Assembly (NCBI RefSeq): GCF_025698545.1
Contig: NC_068571.1
Coordinates: 51,121,733 to 51,185,732 of the forward strand
DNA length: 64,000 bases
Direction: 5' to 3'
Source: Gossypium raimondii
Lineage: Eukaryota > Streptophyta > Magnoliopsida > Malvales > Malvaceae
Under the pieces are notes generated by a model. It was not told the DNA's origin. It saw only the letters and a program-made list of their open reading frames with translations, and did no database searches. The position numbers and the translations under genes were made by a program. Each line of letters starts with the position of its first letter. Positions within the stretch are counted from its first letter, which is position 1. Below, piece after piece: positions 39,576 to 52,185 of the stretch.

Positions 39576-42500
39576 ATGGGAAATCCCAATGATACCCATA
39601 CGAAGTTAGTTCCCGGTGCTGCCGGTTTCCTGCTCCAAGACGTTCCTCACTTTACCGATTACCTTGATCATCTCCCCGTACTTCCTCTTTCTGTTTGTAT
39701 ATTTAATGATTCATTAAATGGGGATATTGGAACTTTGAGTGAACTGTGTTTGTTTTGTACTTAAAAGGGTGAAATTGCATTTGCTGCCTTTATTATCTTT
39801 TAATCAGTATTAATGAACCCAGATTTTTTTTTTTGGGGGGGGGGTATGTTAATGAGTTACTGAACTTTACTTAATATGTGCTTTCTTTTATTTCTTATTT
39901 ATTTGTGTTTTATTCATGTGACAGAGTTATCCGAATCCATTACAAAATAATCCAGCTTATTCAGTTGTCGAGTGAGTAAACCAAACCAAACCTTAATTAA
40001 GTTTTTTTTCATCTGCTAATCAAGATGAGTAATTTATTTGCATGCGTTTCTGTTTCACAGGCAATACTTTGTTGATGAGGATGATACCGTCACTGAGGAG
40101 GTGAATCCTTCTCTTAGTGCTTGAACTTATTAATTTTATGGGAATTTTATTTAGAAATAAAATGAGAGTACATGGAGTCTTCTCTATTTTTTAAAAATGA
40201 GTAAATTAATCCCCGTTAGATCAAATAACAAATTATTTTCTTTTAGTTAAAAATTTCATTCTTTGTAGAGTTAAAAACTGGTGTGGTTGTTATATGAGCC
40301 AGTTTTCAATAGTATAAATGGATGTTGTTTTTAATTGAAGGACCAGTTTGTTCTTTGATATAATATATAAGGATTATTTTGTTCATTTTTTAAGTAAAGG
40401 GGGCAAAATGCAATCCGACTCTTAGTACAGGGGCTCCATTATATTTTTACCTTTATTTGGAGTATGTATATATATCTATATTCCGTTAGAAACTTTGTTT
40501 TATGAAGGAATGTTCTCATTTTTGTACTTTCTTAATCAGTAGTATGGTTAACTGACACACTAGTTATTTAATCATAGATTGTTGTGCACAAGGAAAGTGC
40601 AAGAGGGGTGCATTTTCGACGCGCAGGACCTCGCCAAAAGGTACAATTGGTCATCTTGGTTCAATGCTATGGGGTTCAAAGTTATAAAATGATAAGCAAT
40701 GGACAATTCACTGATTGTCACATGCTGTGTGCTTCTCAGGTGTATTTTAAATCAGATGATGTTAATGCATGCATTGTAACATGTGGTGGTCTATGTCCTG
40801 GGCTCAACACGGTCATCAGGGAAATCGTGTGTGGCCTCTATCACATGTATGGTGTCCGAAAAGTTCTTGGAATCGATGTAAGTAATTTCGATCTTTAGGC
40901 ATTCAAACCTATAATAACTTGGTTTAGCATCATGTAGTAATCTCACTAGCACATATACATGATCCATATTTAGGGAGGATATAGGGGTTTTTATGCGAAG
41001 AACACTATCACCTTAACACCTAAGTTTGTCGATGATATCCATAAACGTGGCGGTACGATTCTTGGAACCTCGAGAGGAGGTCATGATTCTGTCAAGATTG
41101 TTGACCGCATTCAGGATCATGGGATCAATCAGGTGCGTTAAAGCGCTAGAGTAGAGGCTTTCATTGGAGCCTCCTCTCTGTTTTATTTGAATACATGCCA
41201 ACTACATTTTGTTGGTTCTAATTATATCCTTTAGCGGTTCAGGTCTATATAATCGGAGGTGACGGGACACATAAAGGAGCAGCTGTGATTTTTGAGGTAT
41301 TACCATTAGCTATTTTCTATAAATGTCAAATCATGCATGTTTTAGCTTAACTAATTTTGCTCCGGGAAGGAAATAAGGCGACGTGGTTTGAAAGTAGCTG
41401 TTGCCGGAATTCCCAAAACCATTGACAATGACATTCCGGTACTTATCATATCTATAAACTTTGTCCTTGTTACTTGATCGACAAGTTAGTTAATCTGTGA
41501 ATGGCGTATTATGCGTGGTTACTGATTTTGTTTTAGGTTATTGACAAATCATTTGGTTTCGATACTGTGGTTGAGGAGGCTCAACGTGCCATTAAAGCAG
41601 CACACGTTGAATCTGAAAGTATTGGGAACGGCATTGGACTTGTAAAGCTAATGGGACGCTACTGCGGTATGAAATCGTGACCAACTGTTGCTAATAATGC
41701 TAGGTGTTTCCTAGCTTCATTTGTTCTTCGATCCTCCGCAGGTTTCATCGCGATGTATGCTACTCTTGCCAGCCGTGATGTCGATTGTTGCTTGATTCCA
41801 GAGTCACCATTCTATCTCGAAGGAAAAGGTGGACTTTATGAATATATAGGAAAACGACTCAAACAAAACGGACATATGGTCATTGTAATAGCTGAAGGAG
41901 CCGGACAGGAACTTCTTTCCGAAAGCTTGCAGTCCGTGGACCAGCAAGATGCTTCTGGTAACAAGCTTCTGCAAGATGTTGGGCTGTGGATATCTCACAA
42001 GATAAAGGTGCTACCTTCAATTGACTAACCTCTGGCTTTTTTTCGATACATGGCTACTGATTCGATATAACATCTTAGACTAAAATACTTTCTTACATAT
42101 ATATAGGAGCATTTTGCAAAGAAGAAAATGCCCATTAATCTTAAATATATAGGTTAATATCCTGTTCACTTTATTTTGTTTTCTTCCTCTTAAATATATG
42201 TGTGCAATATATTTGAGTTGAGAAATTTGGTTTGCAGATCCTACATACATGATCCGGGCTATTCCTAGCATTGCTTCAGATAATGTCTACTGCACCCTAC
42301 TTGCTCACGGTGCAGTTCATGGAGCAATGACAGGGTATACAGGCTTCACCGTTGGTCCTGTCAATGGCAGACATGCTTACATTCCGTTCAATGTATGTTT
42401 ATTAACTTCTCTGTTAGTGAACACGGTTTAATGTTAGAAACCATTAACCTCAATCCAGTGGTCAGTCCGATTATGTTTAATCATTGATTTTTGTTTGGAC

Positions 42501-42714
42501 TACTTTTTCCTTACCAAATTTGTTTCACCAACAGCGAATCATCGAGAAACAGAACAAGGTTGTGATTACCGACAGGATGTGGGCAAGGCTGCTCTCTTCA
42601 ACAAACCAGCCAAGCTTCTTGAAACCTAGAGATATAGCTGAAGCCAAGAAAGAGAAATATCCTGCGAATGGCATCTTGGATGGGAAGATTGTAAAGACAA
42701 TGTCAATGAATTGA
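39576..42714 (+). CDS. PFK6: ATP-dependent 6-phosphofructokinase (PFK6/PFK7 type)
   Basis: Thirteen exons close in frame: 39576-39677, 39925-39971, 40061-40100, 40578-40640, 40740-40877, 40974-41132, 41243-41296, 41370-41438, 41537-41666, 41742-42007, 42107-42152, 42238-42392 and 42535-42714, giving 482 residues. The enzyme phosphorylates fructose 6-phosphate at C1 with ATP, the committed step of glycolysis. There is no transit peptide, so it is probably cytosolic. Motifs are the plant N-terminal [27 protein letters not shown], the nucleotide site [16 protein letters not shown] (the ATP-type glycine rather than the PPi-type GGDDS), the catalytic [10 protein letters not shown], and MGRYCGFIA with CLIPESPF. 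Similarity is highest to Arabidopsis PFK7/PFK6; the symbol PFK6 rests on gene neighbourhood. Confidence 0.93.
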
Positions 42715-42756
42715 CCAAAGACATGCCCTTGAAAGTTCCATCGCATAGTATACCAT

Positions 42757-43019
42757 CACTAGATATGTAAATATTTGGCTACCATTAATGGTTCAGAAAC
42801 TTTAGACGTTCCTTTGCTGTTAGACAGGCCACTGATACAAATCATAGTAATTTAACAGTGGATTACAGAAGAAATGCATTGTGTATGCCAACACTAGATA
42901 TGTAAATATTTTGGCTACCATTAATGGTTCAGAAACTTTGGACGTTCCTTTGCTGTAAGACAGGCCACTGATACAAATCATAGTAATTTAACAGTGGATT
43001 ACAGAAGAAATGCATTGTG
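42757..43019. repeat. 135 bp tandem duplication between PFK and Aurora kinase
   Basis: Two nearly identical copies (42757-42883 and 42892-43019, only a few changes) of a segment starting CACTAGATATGTAAATATTT. They follow the PFK stop by 43 bp and so probably lie in its 3' UTR. Confidence 0.93.
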
Positions 43020-43150
43020 ATTTAACAAATATATGTTATTCCTACAAAGATTGGAGACACAAGCAAAGTAAGGATTCATGGAATTTAAGTAACATAACAT
43101 TCTTTGCATAATCAATAATCAAGAAAAGAATATAGAGGAACAAATGTATC

Positions 43151-45437
43151 TTAAGCTTTATATATGCCAGATGGATCAGCATTCTGAACAATCCATGGAT
43201 GCTCAAGAAGCTTATGTAGTGGGAGGCGCTGGGAAGAATCTTTGACAAGCATCTGTAAATAATGTTGAAGTGTGTTCAGTATATGCCAATGATGGAGCAT
43301 TGACGTTATATTTATGTATTTGCAAGTAATAAAAGCAACAAAAGATACCTGACTAATGAGGTCCTTGGCTGAAGATGAAACTATTGGTTTTGGAGGGAAC
43401 TTCAAATCCACTTGCACAATCCTATGAATGGGGAAAAGAGTGAACAAGTTATGATAGGTACTCAAAAGAGGTACCCTAGTGAACAAGTTATGAAAAAGGA
43501 AACTTAAGTTTCAATCACGTTCTCTTTGTTTCAGAGCTCGGATTAATATTCTAAGAGTGTTCCTGGTCCCAAAAGAGGTACTCTTAGCTCAAACTGAAAC
43601 AAAACTTGAACCTTTCTAAAATGCATCTCTTAGCTCAGAATTGAAAATTAACCAAAAGCCCTAATAATGTTCTCTAGCATCCGCAGCTCGGATTTACCTT
43701 CTAAGACTGTTACTCGGTCTCAAATGAGGTACTCTTAGCTCAAAACTGAAAACAGAACTTGAACCTTTCTAAACTGCATCTCTTACTCAAAATTGAAAAT
43801 TAACCAAAAGCTTTACTCATATTCTCTAGTGTCCGCAGCTTGAGTTTACCTTCTATAAGTGTCTGAATGTTCTTTGGCCTCAAAAGGTGGGACTCCATAA
43901 AGAAACTCATAGCACAACACACCAAGGCTCCAGATATCTACACTGGCATCATGCTCTACACTTTCAACTGTGGAGAACATAAAATATAAGGTGAAACTTA
44001 GTTCAATGAGATGACAAACAGTGCAACATTACAGTGTACCACTTAGTTCTATGGTTTACTACATACCCATTTCAGGAGGGAGATAATCAAGTGTACCGCA
44101 CATAGTACGCCTTCGGTTAAATGTATGCACAGACCATCCAAAATCTGCAATCTTTAGTTCACCCTGACAAGGAATCCGAATTGACTAGATAAGCACAATG
44201 AGACTTTCATTGAATAACCAAACGAGTACTAGGCATAGGTTAGGAATCACCTGTGCACCGATTAACAGGTTCTCAGGTTTGATATCTCTGTGTATGACAT
44301 GCTTTCCGTGACAATAAATGAGTGCCCGAGCTAAAGAGGCAACATACTGCAGCAAAAAACATAAGCAACATATAAATCCATCGAACACAATACAGGCGCA
44401 ACAATCCAATCGGGAAATGGAAAAGAAGAAACTCACGGTAGCAGCTCGTCTTTCGCTAAAGTATTTACATTTTTGCAGTTCTTTGTAAAGTTCGCCTTTG
44501 GCCGCATATTCCAGAATCAGATAAACACGTTTCTGCAAAAAGGTTGTATTCAGAAAACCAAATGTTAATTCATACATAACATTTTCAATTACATACATAC
44601 ATCGTTGAATCATCAATATAGGCTCATACCTGATCATAGAAATATCCATAAAGCCTCAATATATTGGGATGGCGCAGGTGACTCTGTATTTCCACTTCTC
44701 GACGTAGTTGATGTTCAACTTGAGATTGTTGTAGTTGGCTTTTAAAAAGAACTTTGAGGGCCACAATATGATTGCTCTGTTGGAAAAATACATAAGGATC
44801 AGCCTAGTAATATAATTACAATGGGTGAGCATTTGGTTTTTCCGGTCTATTTTGTCTGTTTTTCGAACTTACCGACCGAAAGGAGAAATGAACGAAAAAG
44901 GAATAATTGAAAAAAAGAAGAAGAAACAGACCCTTTTTTCTCTGGCTAAATAAACGTGGCCAAACTTCCCCCGTCCAAGAGGCTTCCCAATGTCAAAATC
45001 GCCAAGGGTCCATCTTTTCTTTTCAGCTGCCGGAACCTCCGAAGAAACCTATAATGGATATCAACAAATTAAAATACATACATAAAAGAAAATCCCTAAC
45101 ATTGTCTCCAAAAAAAAAACCAAATTATATTTAAAAGATCCACAACATTGTCTCAAAAAACCCCAAAATTTCAAAACCCGCTAATCCTAGATCTCAAAGG
45201 GCACAAAACAGGACGCAAATTTGTCAAAATTCTAAACTTTGAAACTAGAACCCTAAATCAACCCTATTGGAGAATTGAAACTTTCCATACGAAGAAAACC
45301 CTTATCGGAACTGTTCTCCATAAAAAACCCTGAATTTTTGGGCTTTCTTTGGTTCTTGAATGATTAAAAACAAAACACACACACACACAAAAAAAAAACT
45401 TCACCTTCTCTTGTTGTTGAGCCTCAGCGATCGCCAT
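43151..45437 (-). CDS. AUR1: Aurora kinase (plant alpha type, AUR1/AUR2)
   Basis: Nine exons close in frame: 45437-45405, 45048-44932, 44776-44630, 44532-44437, 44346-44251, 44163-44067, 43967-43850, 43421-43349 and 43252-43151, giving 292 residues (Arabidopsis AUR1 has 294). This Ser/Thr kinase acts at spindle microtubules, centromeres and the forming cell plate in mitosis. It phosphorylates histone H3, and TPX2 activates the alpha class. The glycine loop [11 protein letters not shown], the VALK lysine, [12 protein letters not shown] and the activation-loop [16 protein letters not shown] are all present. The C-terminus ends [19 protein letters not shown]. The short N-terminus of about 30 residues fits the alpha class. 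It converges on the PFK gene with 436 bp between stop codons. Confidence 0.96.
43530..43900. repeat. AUR1: Tandem repeat (about 150 bp) across an Aurora kinase exon end
   Basis: Two to three diverged copies, offset by about 150 bp, run from inside intron 7 into the end of exon 7 (true donor at 43849). Anchors are GCAGCTTGAGTTTACC near 43835, GCAGCTCGGATTTACC near 43683 and GAGCTCGGATTAATATT near 43533. Each intronic copy therefore carries a decayed image of the exon end and its donor. Confidence 0.75.
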
Positions 45438-45599
45438 TTTTTTTTTGAAAGAAAATCTTGGGGGAGGCCTACAGAGTTAAAGAAGAGGGGTTATGGAGGG
45501 ATCTGGGAGGAAGCCCCCATTGCAACGGTCGGATTAGGAAAATGTGCCACGTGGGAGGGAACGGTTGTTTTTTAAAATTGTCTTCTTTTGAGATCTGAA

Positions 45600-47583
45600 G
45601 AGGGGAGCGTCTCTATTATGAGGGAGAAGAGGCTATCGTCACATGGCTGTCATGTTAGCTAGTTAACGTCCTACGGCTACGGTCCTATTTATTTCCTTTC
45701 GTGGGCCAAACAAGGGCGTAAGTAAAAAATCAATTGGACTCGTCTCAAATTATTACGTATTTTTTTAAGGATAAACTACTTATTTAATCACTTAAGTTTA
45801 CTCGCGTTCCTATTTTGATTACCTATTTTGATCACCTACTTTAAGTTTTCTTATTTTAGTCATTTTTATTAGATAAATCATCGATTTTAGTTTCTCTCGT
45901 TAAATAAATTATCAACTTTAATAACTCTATCGTTAGAGTGGGATGGATCACCAAACATAATGTTGGTGTGCAGGGTAGATCTAGGGGGGTTGGCAGGGGC
46001 CTAACCCCTTAAAATACAAATTTTTCTACTTAAGTTCTTTATAATTTATAAAATTTTAAATTAGTAATGATAAAAATTACATTTTGGCCCCCCAAAAATG
46101 ATAAAAACTTGATTTAATCCTCTAAAAATTATAAAGATATAGGATATTAAAATGATAAATTTGTATTTTCACTATCATAAGAATATATAATTTAATTCCG
46201 TCCCCCAAATCTTTTTGACTTTGCCCCTGCCCCTTAAGTCATATTTCTAGATCTGCCACTATTGGCATGGCCTAATATAATAATAAAATTAACCCTCAAT
46301 GTTTATCCATTTTATTAATTTGATCTTGATTTTGAAAAAAATAACCAATTTAACCCTTAATATTTGCACATTATAACAATCTGGTCATGATTTTAGAAAA
46401 TAAGAAAATAAAATTTTAATTTTAATTTAAAAAAATAGAAATTCAAAAATTATTAAAACTTATAAAAATATATACTCAAAAAATTATAAAAAATAGGTTT
46501 AACCCAGCAACGCCATGAAAGGTTCCCTCTTTCTCTTTCTTTTTCCTTTTTATTTTTTTATCATGTGAATTTTGCGTCTTCGCTTTTTACTTGTGAATTT
46601 GCAAATTGTGTTCGATGAGCAGAGATGCAAAGGTATTGCAAGAGAAATTGGTGAAAAAGGCGACACAGGCGATGACAAGAGAAAACCATCAGAGCAAAAA
46701 AGTGGGAAGTAAAAATAATAAATAACAGTAGAAATTGGATTGTATGAGATGATTTTTTTCTATTGTTGATTTGACTAGACAATCAATGTCATAATTATAT
46801 ACTTCTTCATAAAAAGTCAATTACTATTAAATAGTAGTTAAATTATTTATCACAGAGAAAAAATGATCCATAACCTTCATCTATATATTATGTAATACCG
46901 ATGAGAGAACATCATTAACTTTTTATTTGGGCTATGAATTATTGTTGTGAAATGATGCCACATACACAAAAGTCGTTTGCCCAATGTACCAACTTTTGAT
47001 TACTTATCTATGAGAACTCAAGCTTTCATTTATATCAAAGTATACGAGTCACGCATGCATAGTCTATCATCTACTCAGGATTAAGGTATGCCACACTATG
47101 GTTGACACAAATTAATAAATTCATAAACAAATTTAGGATTTATTCTACTTGGGTTATGTCCAATGTACTGTCATTTTAGTCAGTCACATCTATGTTTCTA
47201 TTTTTCAGGAGTCATCTACTTCGATACCCAACACAATGTATCTCCCCAATTAGACTTGATATATGACATATTAGTCTTTCTATCAATTGCTCAATCTCGA
47301 TTAAACTGAGAACATATTTAGATTATCTATTAATATAAGTCGTCTTTCCACATTACGATCCGATCACATAATACCGCTTAATATTAGTTAAATGTTAGAT
47401 ACCAGTGAACTAATATTTGCTTTCATCTTGCATTGTGTGCAAAAATCGTTGACGTACGGCAATATATAGATATACTAATGAAACTGATGCATATTTCATT
47501 AAACCAATTTATTCGAAAAATACAATTACATATAGACGAGATCATACTACACCGAAGGCACTAGATTCGAACAAGTTCGACCT
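45600..47583. other. Intergenic region with a repeat remnant
   Basis: No gene is seen. At about 45970-46262 there is a segment with CTAACCCC, TTTGGCCCCCC and GCCCCTGCCCC phrases and weakly inverted ends (GTAGATCTAG near the start, CTAGATCTGCC near the end). It looks like a small non-autonomous element common in plant genomes; its class is uncertain. Confidence 0.45.
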
Positions 47584-47940
47584 GGCAGCTATCACTGCTT
47601 TGTCTTAGATCCACAATTACGTGCAAGGTAAGCATAATACGCCCCCAGGAGCGGCGGACCATTTGGAATATTGAAGGAAATAAGCTTGCAAGTAGAGCTA
47701 GGGATATGATGATAATATGAAGGATCTCGAATTAAAAGTGTTAAATTTACTGCTTGGTTTGGTGTGTTTTTTATCCAAATTTGCAAGCATGCATGCATCG
47801 TAAATAATATGTTTTTTGCGGTTTATAATTTGTTTACATTCTCTTTTGTTTAGAGTGTAGCTCCACGGCCAGAGGAGGAGGCTTGGTCCCAAATGATAAA
47901 TTTTCAGTTTTAGTCCCTTTAAAATAATACAATTATAACT
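47584..47940 (+). pseudogene. 3' fragment of an oleosin gene
   Basis: This segment matches 48416-48820, the last 30 or so codons and the 3' flank of the intact oleosin gene, at about 85% by eye. Shared phrases include AAGGTAAGCATAATAC, GGACxATTTGGAATATT and TTTGGTGTGTTTTT. The part upstream of 47584, including the whole hydrophobic hairpin, is missing, and the remaining frame has a stop (TCTTAGATCC). It is a truncated duplicate 0.8 kb ahead of the real gene. Confidence 0.85.
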
Positions 47941-48149
47941 GAAAATTTTAATGAAAATTTGTGCTCTTAAATCCGATATAGAAAAAACAAATCATCCTAT
48001 ATTATCGAGTTGGATCTGCTAGGGTTATTTTACCATCCATTTCTCTCACCTTCCTTACAAGTTCTCAATTCCTCTTCCTCTTTCATTTTCTCACTTTCTT
48101 GCCCATTTTTTTTGTCGTTGATCGGACCAGGCAATCAGAGCCGTTCATC

Positions 48150-48515
48150 ATGTCAAATGATCGAAACAAACGCGAGACCATAACTCGGAGGCTCAACAAC
48201 TCAGCTCCATCACCTCGCCAGACGGCCAAGTTTTTGACGGCAACCACACTGGGGGCAATGTTTCTTTTCTTGTCAGGGTTAACCTTTACTGGCACAGTGA
48301 TCGCTCTTGTCATGGCGACACCACTCATGGTGTTGTTCAGTCCGGTTGTCGTCCCAGCTGGGCTAGCCATCTTGCTTGTCACAACCAGGTTCTTGTTCTC
48401 AGGTGGGTGCGGCGTGGCGGTCATCACCGCGTTGTCGTGGGTCCATAATTACGTTCAAGGTAAGCATAATACCCCGCCAGGAGCTGCGGACGATTTGGAA
48501 TATTCAAGGATATGA
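48150..48515 (+). CDS. Oleosin
   Basis: An intronless frame of 121 codons. Oleosins coat seed and pollen oil bodies, with a hydrophobic hairpin buried in the lipid and both ends in the cytosol. The long uncharged segment is at about residues 25-95. The proline knot (consensus P-x5-SP-x3-P) reads PLMVLFSPVVVP at about 60-71. The charged N-terminus (MSNDRNKRETITRR) and the C-terminus (HNTPPGAADDLEYSRI) are polar. At 121 residues it is among the short oleosins. An in-frame ATG lies 51 bp upstream, but MSNDRNKR was chosen because the extension is unlike the family. Confidence 0.92.
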   Translation: MSNDRNKRETITRRLNNSAPSPRQTAKFLTATTLGAMFLFLSGLTFTGTVIALVMATPLMVLFSPVVVPAGLAILLVTTRFLFSGGCGVAVITALSWVHNYVQGKHNTPPGAADDLEYSRI

Positions 48516-48873
48516 TAATATGAAGGATCTCGATCTACAAGTGTTGAATTTACTGTCTGGTTTGGTGTGTTTTTGATCCAAATTTGCATGCATACACCGT
48601 AAATAATATGTTTATGGGGTTTATAATTTGTAACATTACATGCTTTTCTCGGGTTCTCTTTTGTTGCTGATTAGATTCATTTTTGTTCTTATTTTTTTAA
48701 ATTATTACTTTTTGTCTTCCGCAACTGAGTGTAATTCCACGTACACAGGCAGTGCCAGGAGCTTGGTCCAAATGGTAGAATTTCAGTTCTCGTCCCTTAT
48801 AAAATAATATAATTATAAAATTACATTTAGTCTCAGAATTCATAATTTAAGTCTTACCTCCTTAAAAAATATT

Positions 48874-49386
48874 GGTCAAATTCTACTATTATTCCCCGTG
48901 TTATGCTTACATTATGAGTTTTATACTTTAATTTAGTTATTTTAGTCACTGTACTTTTTTATTTGGTCAATTTTAGTTTTATATTTTCTGAATTTTGGAA
49001 TTTTAGTCATGACCTAAATAGTAATAGTTGAATTCATTTGGTTAGATTTTGTTATTAGTTCCTTGCTATGTATAAAGTTGTAAATTTAGTCAATGTTCTC
49101 TAATTTAATCATTTTAGTCTATATATTTTTAGAATTTTGAAAATTTAATCTTGGCGTACATAAAGACCATTAAATCAATTAACTAATTTTTTGTGAGTAA
49201 TATATGAAAATAAAAAATTGGCTTGACATTTTATGTGTGATAATATATCTGCCTGTTGCCATATAAGATTTTGAAAATAGAATTTAGTAAATTTAACTGA
49301 TAGCATCTAGTTAGGATTTAAATTTCAGAACTTGAATAATCTTATTAAATTATAGGGACTAAATCTACTAATATCATAGTTTAACC
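48874..49386. mobile_element. MITE-like element, GGTCAAATTCT ends
   Basis: The segment starts GGTCAAATTCTACTATTATT and ends ACTAATATCATAGTTTAACC, roughly inverted ends related to those of 53836-54680. The interior repeats TTTAGTCxxTGTACTTTT phrases. No coding frame or convincing target duplication is seen. Confidence 0.5.
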
Positions 49387-49389
49387 AAA

Positions 49390-51143
49390 AGTTCCCCGTA
49401 AACAGCTAAGTTCTACTGTCTACGAGCCAAAAACAAGGGGGTTAGTTTCTGCGGTCAACTTTCCAGCATTGAAGATCTCGAAAGTTCGCTTTGGATACCG
49501 GTTCATGTTAAAACCGGTATAGGGTTGGAGGACACGTAGACCAGCTATTTGTTATTTTATTTCTGGACGCGAGGTTAGAGGTGCTGATGGTCTGATCGAT
49601 CGTAAGATATTTAGATAATTTTAAAATTGGGTTCTGTTTAAAAAGTAAATTTAATTTTTTGTCTAAGTTTAATTTAATTTAATAAAAATAAATCTAACTC
49701 GACTCATTATTTATTTATTTATTTATATTAATTTTTATTTAAAAATAACTTTTTAAAAATATAATATACTATAATAAATATTTTAGTATATTAAATATAA
49801 ATTTAGAAAAATATTTTGGCCTGAAATTTTCGAAGGAGCCTTCCCACTTGAGGGGCGGATGGTTTGTTCCATCAGCAGTTATAGGTGAGGCCATCCGGTC
49901 CCCAAACCGCTGTTTGGTCAGGGATCTTTACTTCAATGAAATCTGGGCTTAAAAAGCCACATCCATTCGTGCACCGAAACAACAGCTTTTTGAGTTTTTC
50001 TCAGTCTATTGCACCATTCATAGTCGTTGCAATTTGACATATTTCGTTTTTAAACAAATATATTTACAAATTAATTTATTATTTTGTGTATAATTCTGAC
50101 GATGGAATAAAAAGGAATTATACTACTATCATGCGTTTGTTTTGAGTTAATATTTGTTAGAGAATAAATTTAATTCCACAAATAATGTTAGAAATATTTT
50201 TATTTACGGGGTAGATCTAACCTATTTAATTCTGTTTTTTAGTTAATAGGAAGATTTTTTCTTCCAATCCGTACAAAAGGTGATTCAGGATGACATTTAA
50301 ACGGTCAAAACACACTGAAATGTTAATCGGAACAAATATTATATTACTTTATATTGATGTAAGAACAATACATAAACGATCAATATGATTCATATCAAAA
50401 CTGTATCGACAATAATGATAAATATATTTATTTAATTTTAGTGCCGCAATAGCTATATTAATAAAAAGACATAATAATTTATTTGATTCTTCAATTTTAT
50501 ATAAAAAATATTTTACCCTCTATTTAAATTTTCTCACCTTCAAAATGAATGAAAAATTAACGTTTGTTAACATTGTTGATGTAGCGTGCATGTGAATACC
50601 ATGTAAACATTTAATTAATTTTTTAAATTCAATTAAAAATATTTAATTTTAAAAGAATTAATTACTTACATGCATACACATAGTTTACCACATAGATGCT
50701 ACATCAACAAAGTTAATAAAGGTTGTGATGATTTGACAAACAATACAAGTTTAAGAGCTAAAACAAACAAAAAATTAAATGAAGGGCTAAAATGATTTTT
50801 TATAAAGTTAGAGGATCAAATAAATTATTATGACTAAAAAATTACTTAAAAACTTTACATTTTATATACACAAACAAACCCTTGATCTTTTAACTTATAT
50901 TTAACCGATACAAGTGAACTCTTAATACACCTCCCACTTGAAAATAAAGGCTTTACTTGAATCCAAATCAAAAGGGTTATTTGAACCGAACATAAACGAT
51001 GATTAAGGCAAAAATGGTTGACATTCCCAAGAGTTGGTTCAACATTTCTGAAAATTTGGTTACAGCAACGATTCTCCTTACATAAACAATTAACAAATGG
51101 CGGTTCATACAATCATTACTTATACATCTTAAACGACAATGTC
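49390..51143. other. AT-rich intergenic region
   Basis: No gene is seen. The right end should include the 3' UTR of the minus-strand gene that stops at 51144. Confidence 0.5.
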
Positions 51144-52154
51144 TCAAGATTGCTTGGCAACATTCTGGTCTCGTAGCAGATACGATGGCAGATAACTAGG
51201 AATAATCAATGCCGATACTAAACACAGCACGACAAAGGCTACGACCCACCATGCATAGTAAGGGATGCCCAACAACAGTTCATCGCAAACTGAAAAATAA
51301 AATCGAGCTTATTAGCATACTAAGCATAAGACATGTTATCTTGTGAATATGAAACTGGTGTTTGCACGAGAAGGATAGGTCAAAGGGGTATATAAACGAG
51401 TGCCGAAAGAGATGGAAACAAACAAGCAAATGCCAGAACAGGTTGCATTTGATGATGCAGATGGCTTATTCAATATAACGTGGAAATGTTGCGAATCAGT
51501 AAAATGAAATGTCTAGGGAAGTAATGAAGAAGATTGAATCAGGTTCAGAATACAATGACAAGTTGCCGTGCGCATTGGCCTCACTTGTGAATTAATTGCA
51601 ATGTGTTACTAGTCTCTAGGTGTGTGATATATCAGTGAATGGTATTTTCAAGCTGCCTGCAGCCATTTTATGTACTAGGTCCTACAACTGAAGCAGCTTA
51701 TGATATCGTAGTAACATAACTAGCAGGGTGTGACAGCATATAAAAACTGAAACTACTCTCGAAATGGGCAGTAAAATTTTGAATTTATTCCACTACTCAC
51801 TACTGTGATGTTTTATCTCAACCACTGCACTTTTCGTCTTCTTCAACCATATTCATTTTTCATCACCACCACCACCTATCATCGCATTTATTTCGGGATC
51901 TGCTTTATTTTTTTCCTTCCATCATTTTCATCACATTATGTTAAAACAAATTTGTAACTTTTCCCCTAACCAATTTCAAAGAACCCTCTGCAGGATCAAA
52001 AGGGCCTAAAAGGAGCTAGGAAATAGTTGGCTTACCTATATTGAAGATTATGAACTCTCTTTCCTTTGTGTTGGGTATTGCCACAAAACCTTCGGGCTCC
52101 ACAGTCACCAACACGTGCAATCCGCCCTGAGCAAAACCGCGCTTCTTTAGCATT

Positions 52155-52185
<31 letters not shown>

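Noticed and set aside
48083-48427. 114-codon minus-strand frame
   Set aside because: It is antisense to the oleosin gene, which has the diagnostic proline knot.
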